A stretch of 64,000 nt of DNA, taken from assembly GCA_025928515.1 (NCBI GenBank), contig JAICJI010000002.1, forward strand, positions 1 through 64,000. Direction: 5' to 3'. A program made the translations under genes and the position numbers. Position 1 is the first letter of the stretch, and each line of letters starts with the position of its first letter. This DNA comes from Thermoleophilia bacterium (GTDB lineage: Bacteria > Actinomycetota > Thermoleophilia > Gaiellales > Gaiellaceae). A model generated the notes under the pieces. That model worked only from the letters and a program-made list of their open reading frames with translations. It was not told the DNA's origin and did not search any database. Shown in pieces: positions 16,793-25,652 of the stretch.

Positions 16793-17674
16793 GTGAAGCT
16801 CGTCACCTACGACGACGGAAAGGTCGGCTACCTCGACGGCGAGGAGATCGTCCGGCTCGACGTGCCGACCATGCGCGAGTACTTCGAGCGCGGCGGCGCG
16901 GACGAGACCGGCGGGCGGACGGCGCTCGCGGAGGCGAAGCTCCGCGCGCCGATCGTGCCGAAGAAGTTCTTCCACACGGCGGGCAACTTCCGCGAGCACG
17001 AGGAGGAGTCGAAGAACGTCAACTGGGCGCACCGGATCGCGCCGTGGATCAACTTCTTCCAGAACGTCGACGCGATCGTCGGCCCCGACGAGCCGATCGT
17101 CTATCCCGAGCACCTGACCGAGGAGCTCGACTACGAGCTCGAGCTCGCCGTCGTCCTCAAGAAAGCCGGCAAGTGGTTCTCGTCCGAGGAGGCCGAGGAC
17201 TACATCGGCGGCTACGTGATCTTCAACGACATCACGGCGCGCGACATCCAGCGCGGCGAGATGCGGTCGGGCGTGTTCAGCTTCTGCAAGGCGATCGACA
17301 CGTTCTGTCCGCTCGGGCCGTGGATCGTGACGCCGGACGAGATCCCCGACCCGCAAGACCTCGCGATGGAGCTGCGGGTCAACGGCGAGCCGCGGCAGGA
17401 GTCGCACTCGAGCCGGATGAGCGTGACGATCCCGCAGATCCTCAGCAACTTCTCGGCGCTCGGCTACAGCGCGGGCGACGTCCTCTCGACCGGCACCGTC
17501 GCGGGGGTCGCGGGCTTCAAGTCGGAGGAGGAGCGCCGGCTTCTCTACCTCAAGCCCGGCGACGTGATCGAGGCCGAGATCGAGCGGATCGGCGTGCTGC
17601 GCAACCCCGTCGTCTCGTGGCAGGAAGGTCGCGGCGAGCCCGCGCCGCCGCGCATCCGGCCCTGGGGCGACTGA
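16793..17674 (+). CDS. Fumarylacetoacetate hydrolase (FAH)-family protein
   Basis: A 293-aa FAH-family enzyme; relatives cleave C-C bonds of beta-dicarbonyl or acylpyruvate compounds, or hydrate/decarboxylate 2-oxo acids from aromatic ring cleavage, with Mg or Mn. The metal motif is ELDYELELAVVL (E-x-E plus downstream Asp), followed by GYVIFNDITARDIQRGEM. Substrate-side features are FCKAIDTFCPLGPWIV and LSTGTVAGVAGF. The GTG at 16793 is chosen because KLVTYDDGKVGYLDG is the usual N-terminal strand. The family's role in lower aromatic pathways supports a ring-degradation theme here. Confidence 0.88.
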   Translation: MKLVTYDDGKVGYLDGEEIVRLDVPTMREYFERGGADETGGRTALAEAKLRAPIVPKKFFHTAGNFREHEEESKNVNWAHRIAPWINFFQNVDAIVGPDEPIVYPEHLTEELDYELELAVVLKKAGKWFSSEEAEDYIGGYVIFNDITARDIQRGEMRSGVFSFCKAIDTFCPLGPWIVTPDEIPDPQDLAMELRVNGEPRQESHSSRMSVTIPQILSNFSALGYSAGDVLSTGTVAGVAGFKSEEERRLLYLKPGDVIEAEIERIGVLRNPVVSWQEGRGEPAPPRIRPWGD

Positions 17675-18837
17675 TGCCGTGGAACCGCGACGACGCGAAG
17701 CTCGACCGCGTCCGCGCGCTGATGGCCGAAGAGGAGCTCGACGTGCTCGTCGTCCGCGCGCCGGACAACGTCCTCTACCTCACGAACTTCTGGGGGATGA
17801 AGGGCTACGACGCGTGCGTCTTCCCGCGTGAGGGCGAGCCCGTGCTGATCACGCTCGAGGCCTCGGAGGGGGACGCCACGCGCACGGCGTGGACGAAGGA
17901 CGTGCGGCTGATCCGCGGCTACGACCCCGAGGATCCGCGTCCGCCGCTCTCACGCACGCTCGACGCCGTCGTCGCGGCCGCCCTGGACTACGAGCGCGTC
18001 GGTCTCGAGCTCTCGCTCGGCACCCAGGCCGCCGACCGGATGGTCGGCGAGCCCTCCACGTTCACAGCCGCCTGGTTCGACGCCTTCCGGGAGGCCGCCG
18101 ACGCGACCCCGCTCCTCGTCCGCGCGCGCTCGCGCAAGACCGGTCAAGAGCTCGAGCGGCTGCGGCTTGCGAACGAGATTGCGGCGGCGGCGATGGATCA
18201 CGTCCGGGAGCTGCTCCGTCCCGGGATGAGGGAGGCGCAGGCGGCTGCACTCTGGCAGGGCTTCGTGCACGCCGAGGGCACGGGCTACCACGGAGAGGTC
18301 GACCTTGCGCTCCCGTTCTCGCTCGTGTGGGCGGGTCGCGGGATCAAGACCTTCACCGCCACCGGAGACCTGCCGGTCGTCGAGGGCGAGCCCGTCCTGT
18401 TCGAGATCTGGGTCTGCGCCGACGGCTACTGGGCCGACCACACGAAGAACCTCGTCGTCGGCGAGCTGCGGCAGGACTACGCCGAGCTGGAGACTGCGCT
18501 CATGGACGTCTACGAGACCGCGCTCGACTCGATCCGGCCCGGCGCGCAGATGGCCGAGCTCGACCGGAGCGTGCGCGAAGGGATCGCCGCGATCGGCTAT
18601 GCCGGGCAGCCGACGCATCCGATCTGCCACGGCGTCGGCGCGCGGGCGCACGAGCCGCCCTATCCCCACCAAGCCGGCGGCGGCGAGTTCGAGGAGGGGA
18701 TGGTGCTCGCGGTCGAGCCCGGCGCGTACTGGCCCGGGGGCGGCGGTCTCCGCGTCGAGGACAACTTCCTCGTCATCGGCGACGGCGTCGAGAAGCTCTC
18801 CTCGTTCCCGGACGGAGTGGTGTCGTGTCAGACCTGA
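17674..18837 (+). CDS. M24-family (Xaa-Pro peptidase/creatinase fold) protein (1), metal site mostly intact
   Basis: A 387-aa pita-bread-fold protein with an N-terminal creatinase-like domain (DRVRALMAEEELDVLVVRAP) and a C-terminal M24 domain. Metal-site positions are recognisable: EIWVCADGYWADHT (first Asp replaced by Glu, second Asp kept), HPICHGVGARAHE (His), LAVEPGAYW (Glu) and LRVEDNFLV (Glu). A hydrolytic two-metal enzyme is plausible. The substrate may be a dipeptide-like or N-substituted glycine compound. Its ATG overlaps the FAH stop (TGATG). Confidence 0.85.
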   Translation: MPWNRDDAKLDRVRALMAEEELDVLVVRAPDNVLYLTNFWGMKGYDACVFPREGEPVLITLEASEGDATRTAWTKDVRLIRGYDPEDPRPPLSRTLDAVVAAALDYERVGLELSLGTQAADRMVGEPSTFTAAWFDAFREAADATPLLVRARSRKTGQELERLRLANEIAAAAMDHVRELLRPGMREAQAAALWQGFVHAEGTGYHGEVDLALPFSLVWAGRGIKTFTATGDLPVVEGEPVLFEIWVCADGYWADHTKNLVVGELRQDYAELETALMDVYETALDSIRPGAQMAELDRSVREGIAAIGYAGQPTHPICHGVGARAHEPPYPHQAGGGEFEEGMVLAVEPGAYWPGGGGLRVEDNFLVIGDGVEKLSSFPDGVVSCQT

Positions 18838-19979
18838 TCTGGACGGGATCGCTCAACGACGGCTACGCCATCCGCGGCCAGGTCGGTCTCTACGACACAA
18901 CGCTGCGCGACGGCGAGCAGACCGTCGGCGTCGTGCTCTCTCCCGAGGAGAAGCTCGAGATCGCGCAGCTGCTCGACGGGCTCGGGATCGAGCGGATCGA
19001 GGCCGGCTTCCCGCGCGTCTCGGAGGACGACCGGCGCGCGGTCGAGCTGATCGCCGGCGCGGGGCTACGAGCCGAGATCTGGGGCTTCTCACGTGCGGTT
19101 CCCGCAGATCTTGAGCTCCTCGTCGAGCTCGGCGTCGAGGCGGCGGTGATCGAGTCGCCCATCTCCGACCTGAAGCTCGACGCGATCGGTGTCTCGCGGG
19201 AGAAGATGCTCGACCGCATCGCGAACGCCATGCGCTTCGCGGCGGAGCACGGCATCCGGGCCGCGTTCTTCGGTGTCGACTCGACGCGCGCCGAGCCGGA
19301 CTTCTACCGGCAGGTGTACGAGACCGCGGTCGAAGCCGGCGCGCAGGAGGTCGCGGTCGTCGACACGCTCGGGATCGCCTCGCCCGAGGCGGTCACGGAT
19401 CTCGTCGGCGCCACCCTGCAGTACGTCGACGGGGCACCCGTGCACTTCCACGGGCACAACGACTTCGGCCTCGCCACTGCGTCCGCCGTCGCTGCCGTGC
19501 GGGCAGGCGCCACGTGGATCCACGGCACGATCAACGGGATGGGCGAGCGGGCGGGTAACGCGGACCTCGGCGAGATCGCGATCGCGCTGCGCGCGCTCTA
19601 CGGCGTCGAGACGGGCCTCCGCTTCGACCGCATCCGCGCAGCAGCCGATCGCATCCAGGAGCTGTCGGGCTACGGGCTCGCGCCGTGGAAGCCCGTCACC
19701 GGCGAGACGCTCTTCCGGCGGGAGTCGGGAGCCGTCGCGTCGCAGTTCCACGACCCGCCCTCGATCGAGCCGTACTCCTCCGAGCTCGTCGGCGCCGAGC
19801 GGGCGGTCGTGCTCGGCAAGAAAAGCGGTCTCGACTCGATCCGGATCAAGGTGGAGGAGCTCGGCCTCGACGTGCCCGAGGCTCGCTGGCCCGAGCTCCT
19901 GGCGAAGGTGAAGGAGCTCGGGACCCGCAAGCGCGGGCTCGTCACGGACGACGAGCTCCGAGAGCTCGCCAATGGCTGA
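18825..19979 (+). CDS. Homocitrate/isopropylmalate-synthase-like (HMGL family) enzyme
   Basis: A 384-aa DRE-TIM barrel protein. The signature is YDTTLRDGEQTVGV with the catalytic Arg-Asp pair, and the metal-binding HGHND motif is in PVHFHGHNDFGLATAS. NGMGERAGNADLGEIAIAL matches the homocitrate synthase/AksA/NifV branch. Such enzymes condense acetyl-CoA with a 2-oxo acid, and relatives cleave hydroxy-oxo acids. There is no long C-terminal regulatory (LeuA dimer) domain. Placed in a catabolic operon, it may condense or split the chain left after ring opening. The GTG at 18825 overlaps the M24 gene by 13 bp, and the stop overlaps the next start by 8 bp. Confidence 0.85.
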   Translation: MSDLIWTGSLNDGYAIRGQVGLYDTTLRDGEQTVGVVLSPEEKLEIAQLLDGLGIERIEAGFPRVSEDDRRAVELIAGAGLRAEIWGFSRAVPADLELLVELGVEAAVIESPISDLKLDAIGVSREKMLDRIANAMRFAAEHGIRAAFFGVDSTRAEPDFYRQVYETAVEAGAQEVAVVDTLGIASPEAVTDLVGATLQYVDGAPVHFHGHNDFGLATASAVAAVRAGATWIHGTINGMGERAGNADLGEIAIALRALYGVETGLRFDRIRAAADRIQELSGYGLAPWKPVTGETLFRRESGAVASQFHDPPSIEPYSSELVGAERAVVLGKKSGLDSIRIKVEELGLDVPEARWPELLAKVKELGTRKRGLVTDDELRELANG

Positions 19980-21582
19980 CTACGACGCTGTCGTCGTCGG
20001 GAGCGGAGTCAACTCGCTCGCCTGCGCCGCGCTCCTCGCGCGCGCCGACTGGCGCGTCTGCGTACTCGAGCGCAACGACTGGTTCGGCGGTGCGATCAAG
20101 ACCGAGGAGCTGACCGAGCCCGGGTTCGTCCACGACGTCTTCAGCGCCTGGCATCCGCTTTGGGTCGGCGGCGCGGCGCACGCGGAGCTCGGCGGAGATC
20201 TCGCGACACGCGGCCTCGAGTACCTCAACACCGACCTGCCAACTGCGACCGTCTTTCCGGACGGGGGCTCGGCCTTTCTCCTGCGCGACGCCGAAGGGAA
20301 CGCACAGGAGCTCGGCCCGGAGTGGCCGGACGTGCTCGAGCGCTTCTTCCCGAACGCCGACCTCGCATTCGGCGTGCTCGGCACCGAGCTCTGGTCCCCC
20401 GCGGGTCTCGCACTTGCCGCGAAAGCCGTGCGCCGGCTCGGTCGCGCTGGAGCGGCTGCCTTCCTCGGCGACGTCCTGCAGTCGAGTCGCGACTGGCTCG
20501 AGACGACGTTCGCTTCGGAGCGCGCGCACGGCGTGCTCGCGCCGTGGGTGCTGCACACCGGGCTCGGGCCCGACCAGGCCACGTCGGGCTTCATGACGCA
20601 GCTGATCGCGGTCGCGGTGCAGGAGGGTGGGATGCCGGTGCCGCGCGGCGGCGGTGCGAAGCTCGCCGACGCGCTCGTGCAACTCATCCGTGACCACGGT
20701 GGCGTGTGCGAGACCGACCGCGACGTCGAGCGCGTGCTCGTGCGCTCTGGTCGTGCGGTCGGCGTCCGGCTCACCGACGGGGAGACGATCGAGGCCGAGC
20801 AGGCCGTCGTCGCGAACGTGACCCCGACGCAGCTTCACGAGCGCCTGCTCGCCGACGTGGACGTGCCGGCCCCGGTGGCCGAGGCAGCTCGCCGCTTCCG
20901 CTACGGCCGAGCCGAGATGCAGATCCACTACGCGCTCTCCGAGCCGCCGCGCTGGGACGGCGACGACCGCCTGGCCGGGACGGCGATCGTCCACGTCACG
21001 CCCGGGCTCGATGGGGTCTCGCGGGCGGTGAACGAGGCCGCGCGCGGGCTGATCCCCGCCGAGGCGACCATCGTCGTCGGTCAGCCACTCGCGCTCGATC
21101 CCTCTCGGGCGCCGGAAGGTCGCGGACTCCTCTGGATCCAGCTCCAGGAGCTGCCGTGGCAGATCAAGGGGGATGCGAGCGGCACGCAGTACTACGGGCA
21201 CGGTGACTGGACCGACGCGCAGCGAGAGCTCTACGCCGACCGGATCCAGGCCCGACTCGCAAAGCACATCCCCAACCTCGAGTCGTCGATCTTGAAGCGG
21301 GTCGCAATCGGCCCGCACGACCTGCAGCGGGCGAACGTCAACCTCCGCCACGGCGACCCCTACGGTGGCTCGCTCGCGCTCGACCAGAACTTCCTCTGGC
21401 GTCCCTTCGGACGCAGTCCCGGCCATAAGACGCCGATCGAGCGCCTGTGGCAGATCGGGGCGAGCACGTGGCCCGGGCCGGGGCTCGGCGCCGGCTCCGG
21501 GACGATCGTCGCGCGGAAGCTCCTCGAGCCGCCGCTCACGCAGCGCGCGGTCGCGCGCGCCCGCGCTCTCGTGCGGCGCTAG
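19972..21582 (+). CDS. CrtI/phytoene-desaturase-like FAD oxidoreductase
   Basis: A 536-aa flavoprotein with an N-terminal Rossmann dinucleotide site (VVVGSGVNSLACAALLAR, acidic residue in VLERNDWFGG). PVPRGGGAKLADALVQLI is the usual second family motif. The C-terminal FAD motif is WQIGASTWPGPGLGAGSGT. Relatives include phytoene desaturases and many uncharacterised amine or alcohol oxidoreductases; the absence of other carotenoid genes argues for a catabolic redox step. Its start overlaps the HMGL gene. Its stop TAG shares a CTAG with the convergent amidinotransferase-like gene. Confidence 0.85.
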   Translation: MADYDAVVVGSGVNSLACAALLARADWRVCVLERNDWFGGAIKTEELTEPGFVHDVFSAWHPLWVGGAAHAELGGDLATRGLEYLNTDLPTATVFPDGGSAFLLRDAEGNAQELGPEWPDVLERFFPNADLAFGVLGTELWSPAGLALAAKAVRRLGRAGAAAFLGDVLQSSRDWLETTFASERAHGVLAPWVLHTGLGPDQATSGFMTQLIAVAVQEGGMPVPRGGGAKLADALVQLIRDHGGVCETDRDVERVLVRSGRAVGVRLTDGETIEAEQAVVANVTPTQLHERLLADVDVPAPVAEAARRFRYGRAEMQIHYALSEPPRWDGDDRLAGTAIVHVTPGLDGVSRAVNEAARGLIPAEATIVVGQPLALDPSRAPEGRGLLWIQLQELPWQIKGDASGTQYYGHGDWTDAQRELYADRIQARLAKHIPNLESSILKRVAIGPHDLQRANVNLRHGDPYGGSLALDQNFLWRPFGRSPGHKTPIERLWQIGASTWPGPGLGAGSGTIVARKLLEPPLTQRAVARARALVRR

Positions 21583-22736
21583 TCAGGCTGGTCTCGTACG
21601 AGCTCGAGCGTCGCGCAGTGCAGCCCCGCGATGGCGAACTTGTGGCTCTCCGAGAAGTCGACCTGGATCACCTCGACGCCGTGCTTCTCGAGAGCGCGGA
21701 GCACGGTCGGCGAGCCCGCGTTCATCACCATGCGTCCCGGTGAGAGCGTGACGCCGTTCAGCGCGAGATCCCAGTACTCCTCGACCGGAACCTCGATGAT
21801 CTCGTAGCCGCGCCGGATCAGCTCTCGCACGAAGCCGTAGTTGACGAGGTGCGGCGCGAGCAGCACCTTCCCGTGGTCGACGGTCAGCATGACCATGTCC
21901 ATGTGGGACGTACCGATGTTGCCGTGACCGGTCGTGTCGTACCAGCCGGGGCTGTGGGCGACGATCAGCTCGACGCCGAGCGTCGACAGCACGAACTCGA
22001 GCTGGCGAAGCCCCTCCTCGTTCGCAACCACTGACTCGTTGAAGACGAACGTCTTCTCGTCGAGCCAGCGGCCCGCGCCGGCCTCGCAGACGCCCGTGCC
22101 GTGGATCGTGTGGTAGACGGGCACCTGCAGCGCGGCGAGCACCTGCTGCCAGATCACCTCGCGGCCCTTCTGCCAGGAGCCGAGGCCGTAGCGGTGCACG
22201 ATCGCCCCGCCGTGGACGACGAGCCCGCCGCCGGCGAGCGTGACGAGGTTCTTGATCCAGCCGTAGGCGCCGATCGCGGGAACCGGCGGCTCGATGTAGT
22301 TGACGCGGACTCCTTGCTCGGCGAGCACCTCGTAGTACTCGTCGAACTGCGCCTGCAGCCGGCCGAGATCGGCGTTGCCGCCCGCGGACGAGTAGTAGTA
22401 CTGCCACTCCTCCGCGTACTCCGGCCGGATCTCGTTCTCGGTCGGACGGGAGACGAGCACCTCGCGCAACGTCCCGATCCCCTCGGCGCCCCAGCGCCGG
22501 CCCCACACCTGCTCGACCTCGTCGTAGAAGTCGGTTTCGTGGAGCATGTAGTTGCGCAGCGGCTTCCCCGGCTCGAACCACGGCAGCGCTTCCACGACGG
22601 TGACCTCGTCGTGCTCCTCGGCTGGTCTCGGAGACGAGTACTCGAGCTCGACCTCGCGGCCGTCCGCGGTGCGCACGCGGAACGGGACGAGCTCGCGGCC
22701 CGATTGCCCCTGGGACGGTTCCGACGTCGTAGCCAT
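21579..22736 (-). CDS. Guanidino-group-modifying enzyme (amidinotransferase/DDAH/arginine deiminase superfamily)
   Basis: A 385-aa beta/alpha-propeller enzyme. The superfamily catalytic set can be read: an acidic region CEAGAGRWLDEKTF, the His of GTSHMDMVMLTVD, and the nucleophilic Cys near residue 374 in AIAGLHCATLELV. Members attack guanidines (arginine, dimethylarginine, agmatine, creatine precursors) to give ureido or amidino-transfer products through a Cys-amidino intermediate. The extended N-terminal 75 residues are not explained. It lies on the minus strand inside the plus-strand cluster, 17 bp after the GntR gene and presumably co-transcribed with it. With two creatinase-fold proteins nearby, a guanidino compound is one candidate substrate class. 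Confidence 0.8.
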   Translation of the reverse strand: MATTSEPSQGQSGRELVPFRVRTADGREVELEYSSPRPAEEHDEVTVVEALPWFEPGKPLRNYMLHETDFYDEVEQVWGRRWGAEGIGTLREVLVSRPTENEIRPEYAEEWQYYYSSAGGNADLGRLQAQFDEYYEVLAEQGVRVNYIEPPVPAIGAYGWIKNLVTLAGGGLVVHGGAIVHRYGLGSWQKGREVIWQQVLAALQVPVYHTIHGTGVCEAGAGRWLDEKTFVFNESVVANEEGLRQLEFVLSTLGVELIVAHSPGWYDTTGHGNIGTSHMDMVMLTVDHGKVLLAPHLVNYGFVRELIRRGYEIIEVPVEEYWDLALNGVTLSPGRMVMNAGSPTVLRALEKHGVEVIQVDFSESHKFAIAGLHCATLELVRDQPD

Positions 22737-22753
22737 CTCTCTCCTCTCGTCTC

Positions 22754-23455
22754 CTAGAACGCGAAGATGCTTCGGCCCGCAAGCTCGACCGCGTAGATCT
22801 CGCTCGCGAGCTCGAGGTGGGCATGGAGTGCCGCGGCGGCGCGATCGGGATCGCGGGCGGCGCAGGCTTCCAGCAGCTCGTGGTCGAGCTCCGCATGCCG
22901 GTCCTGCGACGACCCGCCGGGCCCGAGCAGCACCGGCCGGTAGCGCTCGCAGCTGTCCCAGGCGGGACGGATGAGGCGCAGCAGCCAGGCGGACCGTGCC
23001 GCCTCGTAGAGCGCGAAGTGGAATGCGGTGTGCGCCCGCACCGCGGCGCGGGCGTCGCCGGCGCGGCGAGCGTTGTCGAGCTCGGCGAGGTGTGCGCGAG
23101 CCGCCCGCTCGTCCTCCTGGTCGAAGTGCGCTGCGGCCCGGCGCACCGCCATCGTCTCGAGCGCGAGCCGGATCGAGAAGAGCTCGCGCAACTCCTCGAT
23201 CTCGAGCCCCACGACCTTCGCGCCGTGGTGCGGCACGTGCTCCGCCAGGCCCAGCGCCTCGAGCTGGCGCACCGCTTCGCGGATCGGCGAGATGCTCGTT
23301 CCGAGGGAGCGCGCGAGATCCTCGAGCCGCAGCGGCGTTCCCGGGGTCAGCTCGCCGAGGATGATCGCCTCGCGCAGCCGCTCGAGCGCCGCCGCGGCCA
23401 TCGTCCTGTGGCGCACCGCCGTCTCGGGTTGCGAGAGCACCGACTCCTGTTTCAT
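22754..23455 (-). CDS. GntR-family transcriptional regulator with FCD domain
   Basis: A 233-aa regulator. The N-terminal winged helix-turn-helix is ALERLREAIILGELTPGT through SLGTSISPIREAVRQLEALG. The C-terminal FCD effector domain has the usual metal or ligand residues in AFHFALYEAARSAWLLRLI and DHELLEACAARDPDRA. FCD-GntR proteins are commonly released from DNA by carboxylated catabolic intermediates. It is divergent, across 41 bp, from the second catabolic operon and heads the minus-strand pair. It probably controls both directions and may control the first operon too. Confidence 0.92.
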   Translation of the reverse strand: MKQESVLSQPETAVRHRTMAAAALERLREAIILGELTPGTPLRLEDLARSLGTSISPIREAVRQLEALGLAEHVPHHGAKVVGLEIEELRELFSIRLALETMAVRRAAAHFDQEDERAARAHLAELDNARRAGDARAAVRAHTAFHFALYEAARSAWLLRLIRPAWDSCERYRPVLLGPGGSSQDRHAELDHELLEACAARDPDRAAAALHAHLELASEIYAVELAGRSIFAF

Positions 23456-23477
23456 GAGGATCGAGCGTGAACCACAC

Positions 23478-23492
23478 TTGATCAGATGTCAA
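23478..23492. promoter_or_regulatory. Candidate GntR/FCD operator
   Basis: TTGATCAGATGTCAA shows TTGA-N7-TCAA dyad symmetry (with TGATCA inside) in the 41-bp gap between the divergent GntR and isomerase-like genes. An autoregulatory operator is expected in exactly this place for FCD-GntR regulators. A single site is visible, so no consensus can be derived. Confidence 0.4.
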
Positions 23493-23496
23493 ACCC

Positions 23497-24429
23497 GTGA
23501 GACGATCACGGCTCCGGGTGTCGAGGGACACGAAACAAACGCCGCCGTTCTCGATCTCGCAGGTGAGCACGCTCGCCGCGAGCTTCGCCGACGACCTGCG
23601 CGCCTACGCGGACGCCGGCGTCGACGGGATCGGGATCTGGGAGCTGAAGCTCGGCGAAGGATCCGATGCCGAAGCGCTCGAGCAGCTCGCGGCGAGTGGG
23701 CTCGGCTCGGCAACCGCCGTGCCCGCCGTTCCGTCGATCCTGCCCCTCCCGCTCCTGTCCGGGCCCGAGGAGCCGCAGCAGCGGATCGCGTCGCTTTGCG
23801 CCTCGGTGCACCGGCTCGCGGCATTCAGGCCCGCCGCCCTGCTCTGCTTCACCGGCCCCGCGGGCGACCGTGACCCCGAGGAGGCTCGCGCGACCGCCGT
23901 CGACGGCCTGCGCGCCCTGGCCCGCGAGGCCGAGAGCGCGGGCGTGCGGCTTGCTCTCGAGCCGTTCCAGCGCGAAGGAATCGAGGACTGGTCGCTGATC
24001 GGATCGCTCGACGAGGCCGCGGAGCTGATCGATGAGGTCGGCAGCGACTCGATCGGAATCCAGTTCGACGTCTGGCACCTATGGAACTCCGACGTGCTGG
24101 AGCAGCTCCCGCGCCACGCCCACCTGATCGCCGGAGTTCACGTGAACGACTGGCGGGAGCCGACGCGGGGCTGGGCCGATCGCGTGCTTCCCGGCGACGG
24201 CGCAGCAGACTTACCGGCCATCCTCGGCGTCTTAGACGAAGTGGGGTGGAACGGCTTCTACGACCTCGAGGTCTTCTCGGACAACGGCGCTTTCGGTAAC
24301 GCGTATCCCGACTCGCTCTGGGATCTCGACGCTGCCGGGCTCGCACGCCGGGGCCGCGAGGCATTCACACGTTGTTGGTCGGAACGGAGGGTCCCGGCTG
24401 AAGCCGCGGGCCGGAGAGGAGAGACATGA
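23497..24429 (+). CDS. Sugar-phosphate isomerase/epimerase-like TIM-barrel protein (AP endonuclease 2 fold)
   Basis: A protein of up to 310 aa of the xylose-isomerase-like TIM-barrel family. Metal-ligand strands can be read: RLALEPF (Glu), GIQFDVWHLW (Asp and His), IAGVHVNDWREP (His), and FYDLEVFSDNG (Glu). Family members isomerise or epimerise sugars, inosose or hydroxy-oxo acids. The start is uncertain: GTG 23497 gives the full frame, but the first 20 residues (Arg-rich) look non-native and a GTG at 23518 is also possible. It is the first gene of the second catabolic operon; its stop overlaps the next ATG (ATGA). Confidence 0.8.
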   Translation: MRRSRLRVSRDTKQTPPFSISQVSTLAASFADDLRAYADAGVDGIGIWELKLGEGSDAEALEQLAASGLGSATAVPAVPSILPLPLLSGPEEPQQRIASLCASVHRLAAFRPAALLCFTGPAGDRDPEEARATAVDGLRALAREAESAGVRLALEPFQREGIEDWSLIGSLDEAAELIDEVGSDSIGIQFDVWHLWNSDVLEQLPRHAHLIAGVHVNDWREPTRGWADRVLPGDGAADLPAILGVLDEVGWNGFYDLEVFSDNGAFGNAYPDSLWDLDAAGLARRGREAFTRCWSERRVPAEAAGRRGET

Positions 24430-25649
24430 GAGTAAGCAAGCGGGCGCGCTGGGCGCTCGTGATCGTTGCTGCTGCGGCTCTCGCCCTCGCGGCGACGGCG
24501 GCGGCTCGGACACACTCGTCATCGTCCAAGAAGCCGATCGTCATCGGCTGGGCGCACGACAGCACCGGTGCGATGGCTAACTTCGACGGGCCGGCACTCG
24601 CGGCCGCGCAGGTCGAGGTGAAGAAGGTCAACAAGAAGGGCGTGAACGGCCGCAAGATCGTGATCAAGACCTGCGACACGCAGGGCAACGACTCGTCGGC
24701 GGCCAAGGCGTGCGCTGACCAGCTCATCAGTCAGGGCGCCAAGATCATCTTCACGACGTGTGACGTGAACTACGCCTCACCGGTCATCCAGGAGTCGGCG
24801 ACCAAGAACCACCTGCTCACGGTCGCACCGTGCATCGGCACCGATCAGATGTCGCCGAAGTTCACGTTCTGCGGTGGAACGAAGCTCTGCTTCAGCTTCG
24901 GCAACGTCGCGCAGGACGAGGGGTCGGCCATGGCCCAGGTCGCCTGGAACCACGGCTGGAAGACCGCCGACCTCGCGAAGGACAACACGATCATCTACTT
25001 CGACGCCGTCGTCAACGCGTTCAAGGCGCGCTTCAAGCAGCTCGGCGGCAAGATCAAGTTCGAGACGACGTACCAGGATCCCACAGTCCATCCCGGCTCG
25101 GTCAACTACCACGCGGCGGCCGCGGCGCTGATCGCGCACCCCGCGAAGGTCTTCGTCACGGCGACCGCCGGCGCGTACGGGGCTCTCGGCCCGATGATGG
25201 ACGACCTGCGGACGGCGAACAACCACACGCCGGTGCTCAACTCCTGGGCCGGCGACGGGACGTACTGGACGGATCAGAACGTCACGAACTACTGGTTCGT
25301 CACGTACGCGAATGCGTTCGGCCACGACCCGAGCAAGGCCGTGAACAAGCTCGCGAAGGCGCTGAATCCGGCTCCCGGGACGGGCGGGTTCATCACCGGG
25401 CCGGCCGCCATCGACGGCGTCGTCCTGGCCATCAAGCGGGCCAACGGCTCGCTCGTCGGCTCGAAGCTCGCGAACGTGATGCAGAAGTTCCATCACGTGC
25501 CCACGATCTCGGGCAAGGTCAGCTTCTCGAAGAGACTCCACTCGGTGTTCGGTCGCGCCTACCGCGTGATCGAGCTCCACAACAAGACGGCGATCGCGAA
25601 GGGCACGATCGTCGCGAAGAAGGTCCCGCACAGCCCGGATCAGCCGTAG
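24426..25649 (+). CDS. ABC transporter substrate-binding protein, branched-chain amino acid type (2)
   Basis: Exported binding protein, 407 aa. The signal peptide has an N-terminal KRAR and a long Ala/Leu core ending near residue 28. The mature part begins PIVIGWAHDSTGAMANFDGP, the LivJ/LivK-like first strand. It has six Cys, including DTQGNDSSAAKACADQLI and the close group CIGTDQMSPKFTFCGGTKLC, which may form extracellular disulfides. It is only distantly like the first binding protein, so the two importers probably take different ligands. Shine-Dalgarno GGAGAGGAG precedes the ATG. No terminator separates it from the ATPase gene that follows. Confidence 0.88.
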   Translation: MRVSKRARWALVIVAAAALALAATAAARTHSSSSKKPIVIGWAHDSTGAMANFDGPALAAAQVEVKKVNKKGVNGRKIVIKTCDTQGNDSSAAKACADQLISQGAKIIFTTCDVNYASPVIQESATKNHLLTVAPCIGTDQMSPKFTFCGGTKLCFSFGNVAQDEGSAMAQVAWNHGWKTADLAKDNTIIYFDAVVNAFKARFKQLGGKIKFETTYQDPTVHPGSVNYHAAAAALIAHPAKVFVTATAGAYGALGPMMDDLRTANNHTPVLNSWAGDGTYWTDQNVTNYWFVTYANAFGHDPSKAVNKLAKALNPAPGTGGFITGPAAIDGVVLAIKRANGSLVGSKLANVMQKFHHVPTISGKVSFSKRLHSVFGRAYRVIELHNKTAIAKGTIVAKKVPHSPDQP

Positions 25650-25652
25650 GGC

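Noticed and set aside
18825-19979. NifV-type homocitrate synthase implying nitrogen fixation
   Set aside because: There are no nitrogenase genes, and the neighbours are degradative. Only the fold and DRE-TIM motifs are shared.
19972-21582. Carotenoid biosynthesis (phytoene desaturase)
   Set aside because: No phytoene synthase, cyclase or GGPP synthase is in the window. CrtI-like flavoproteins are widespread outside carotenoid pathways.
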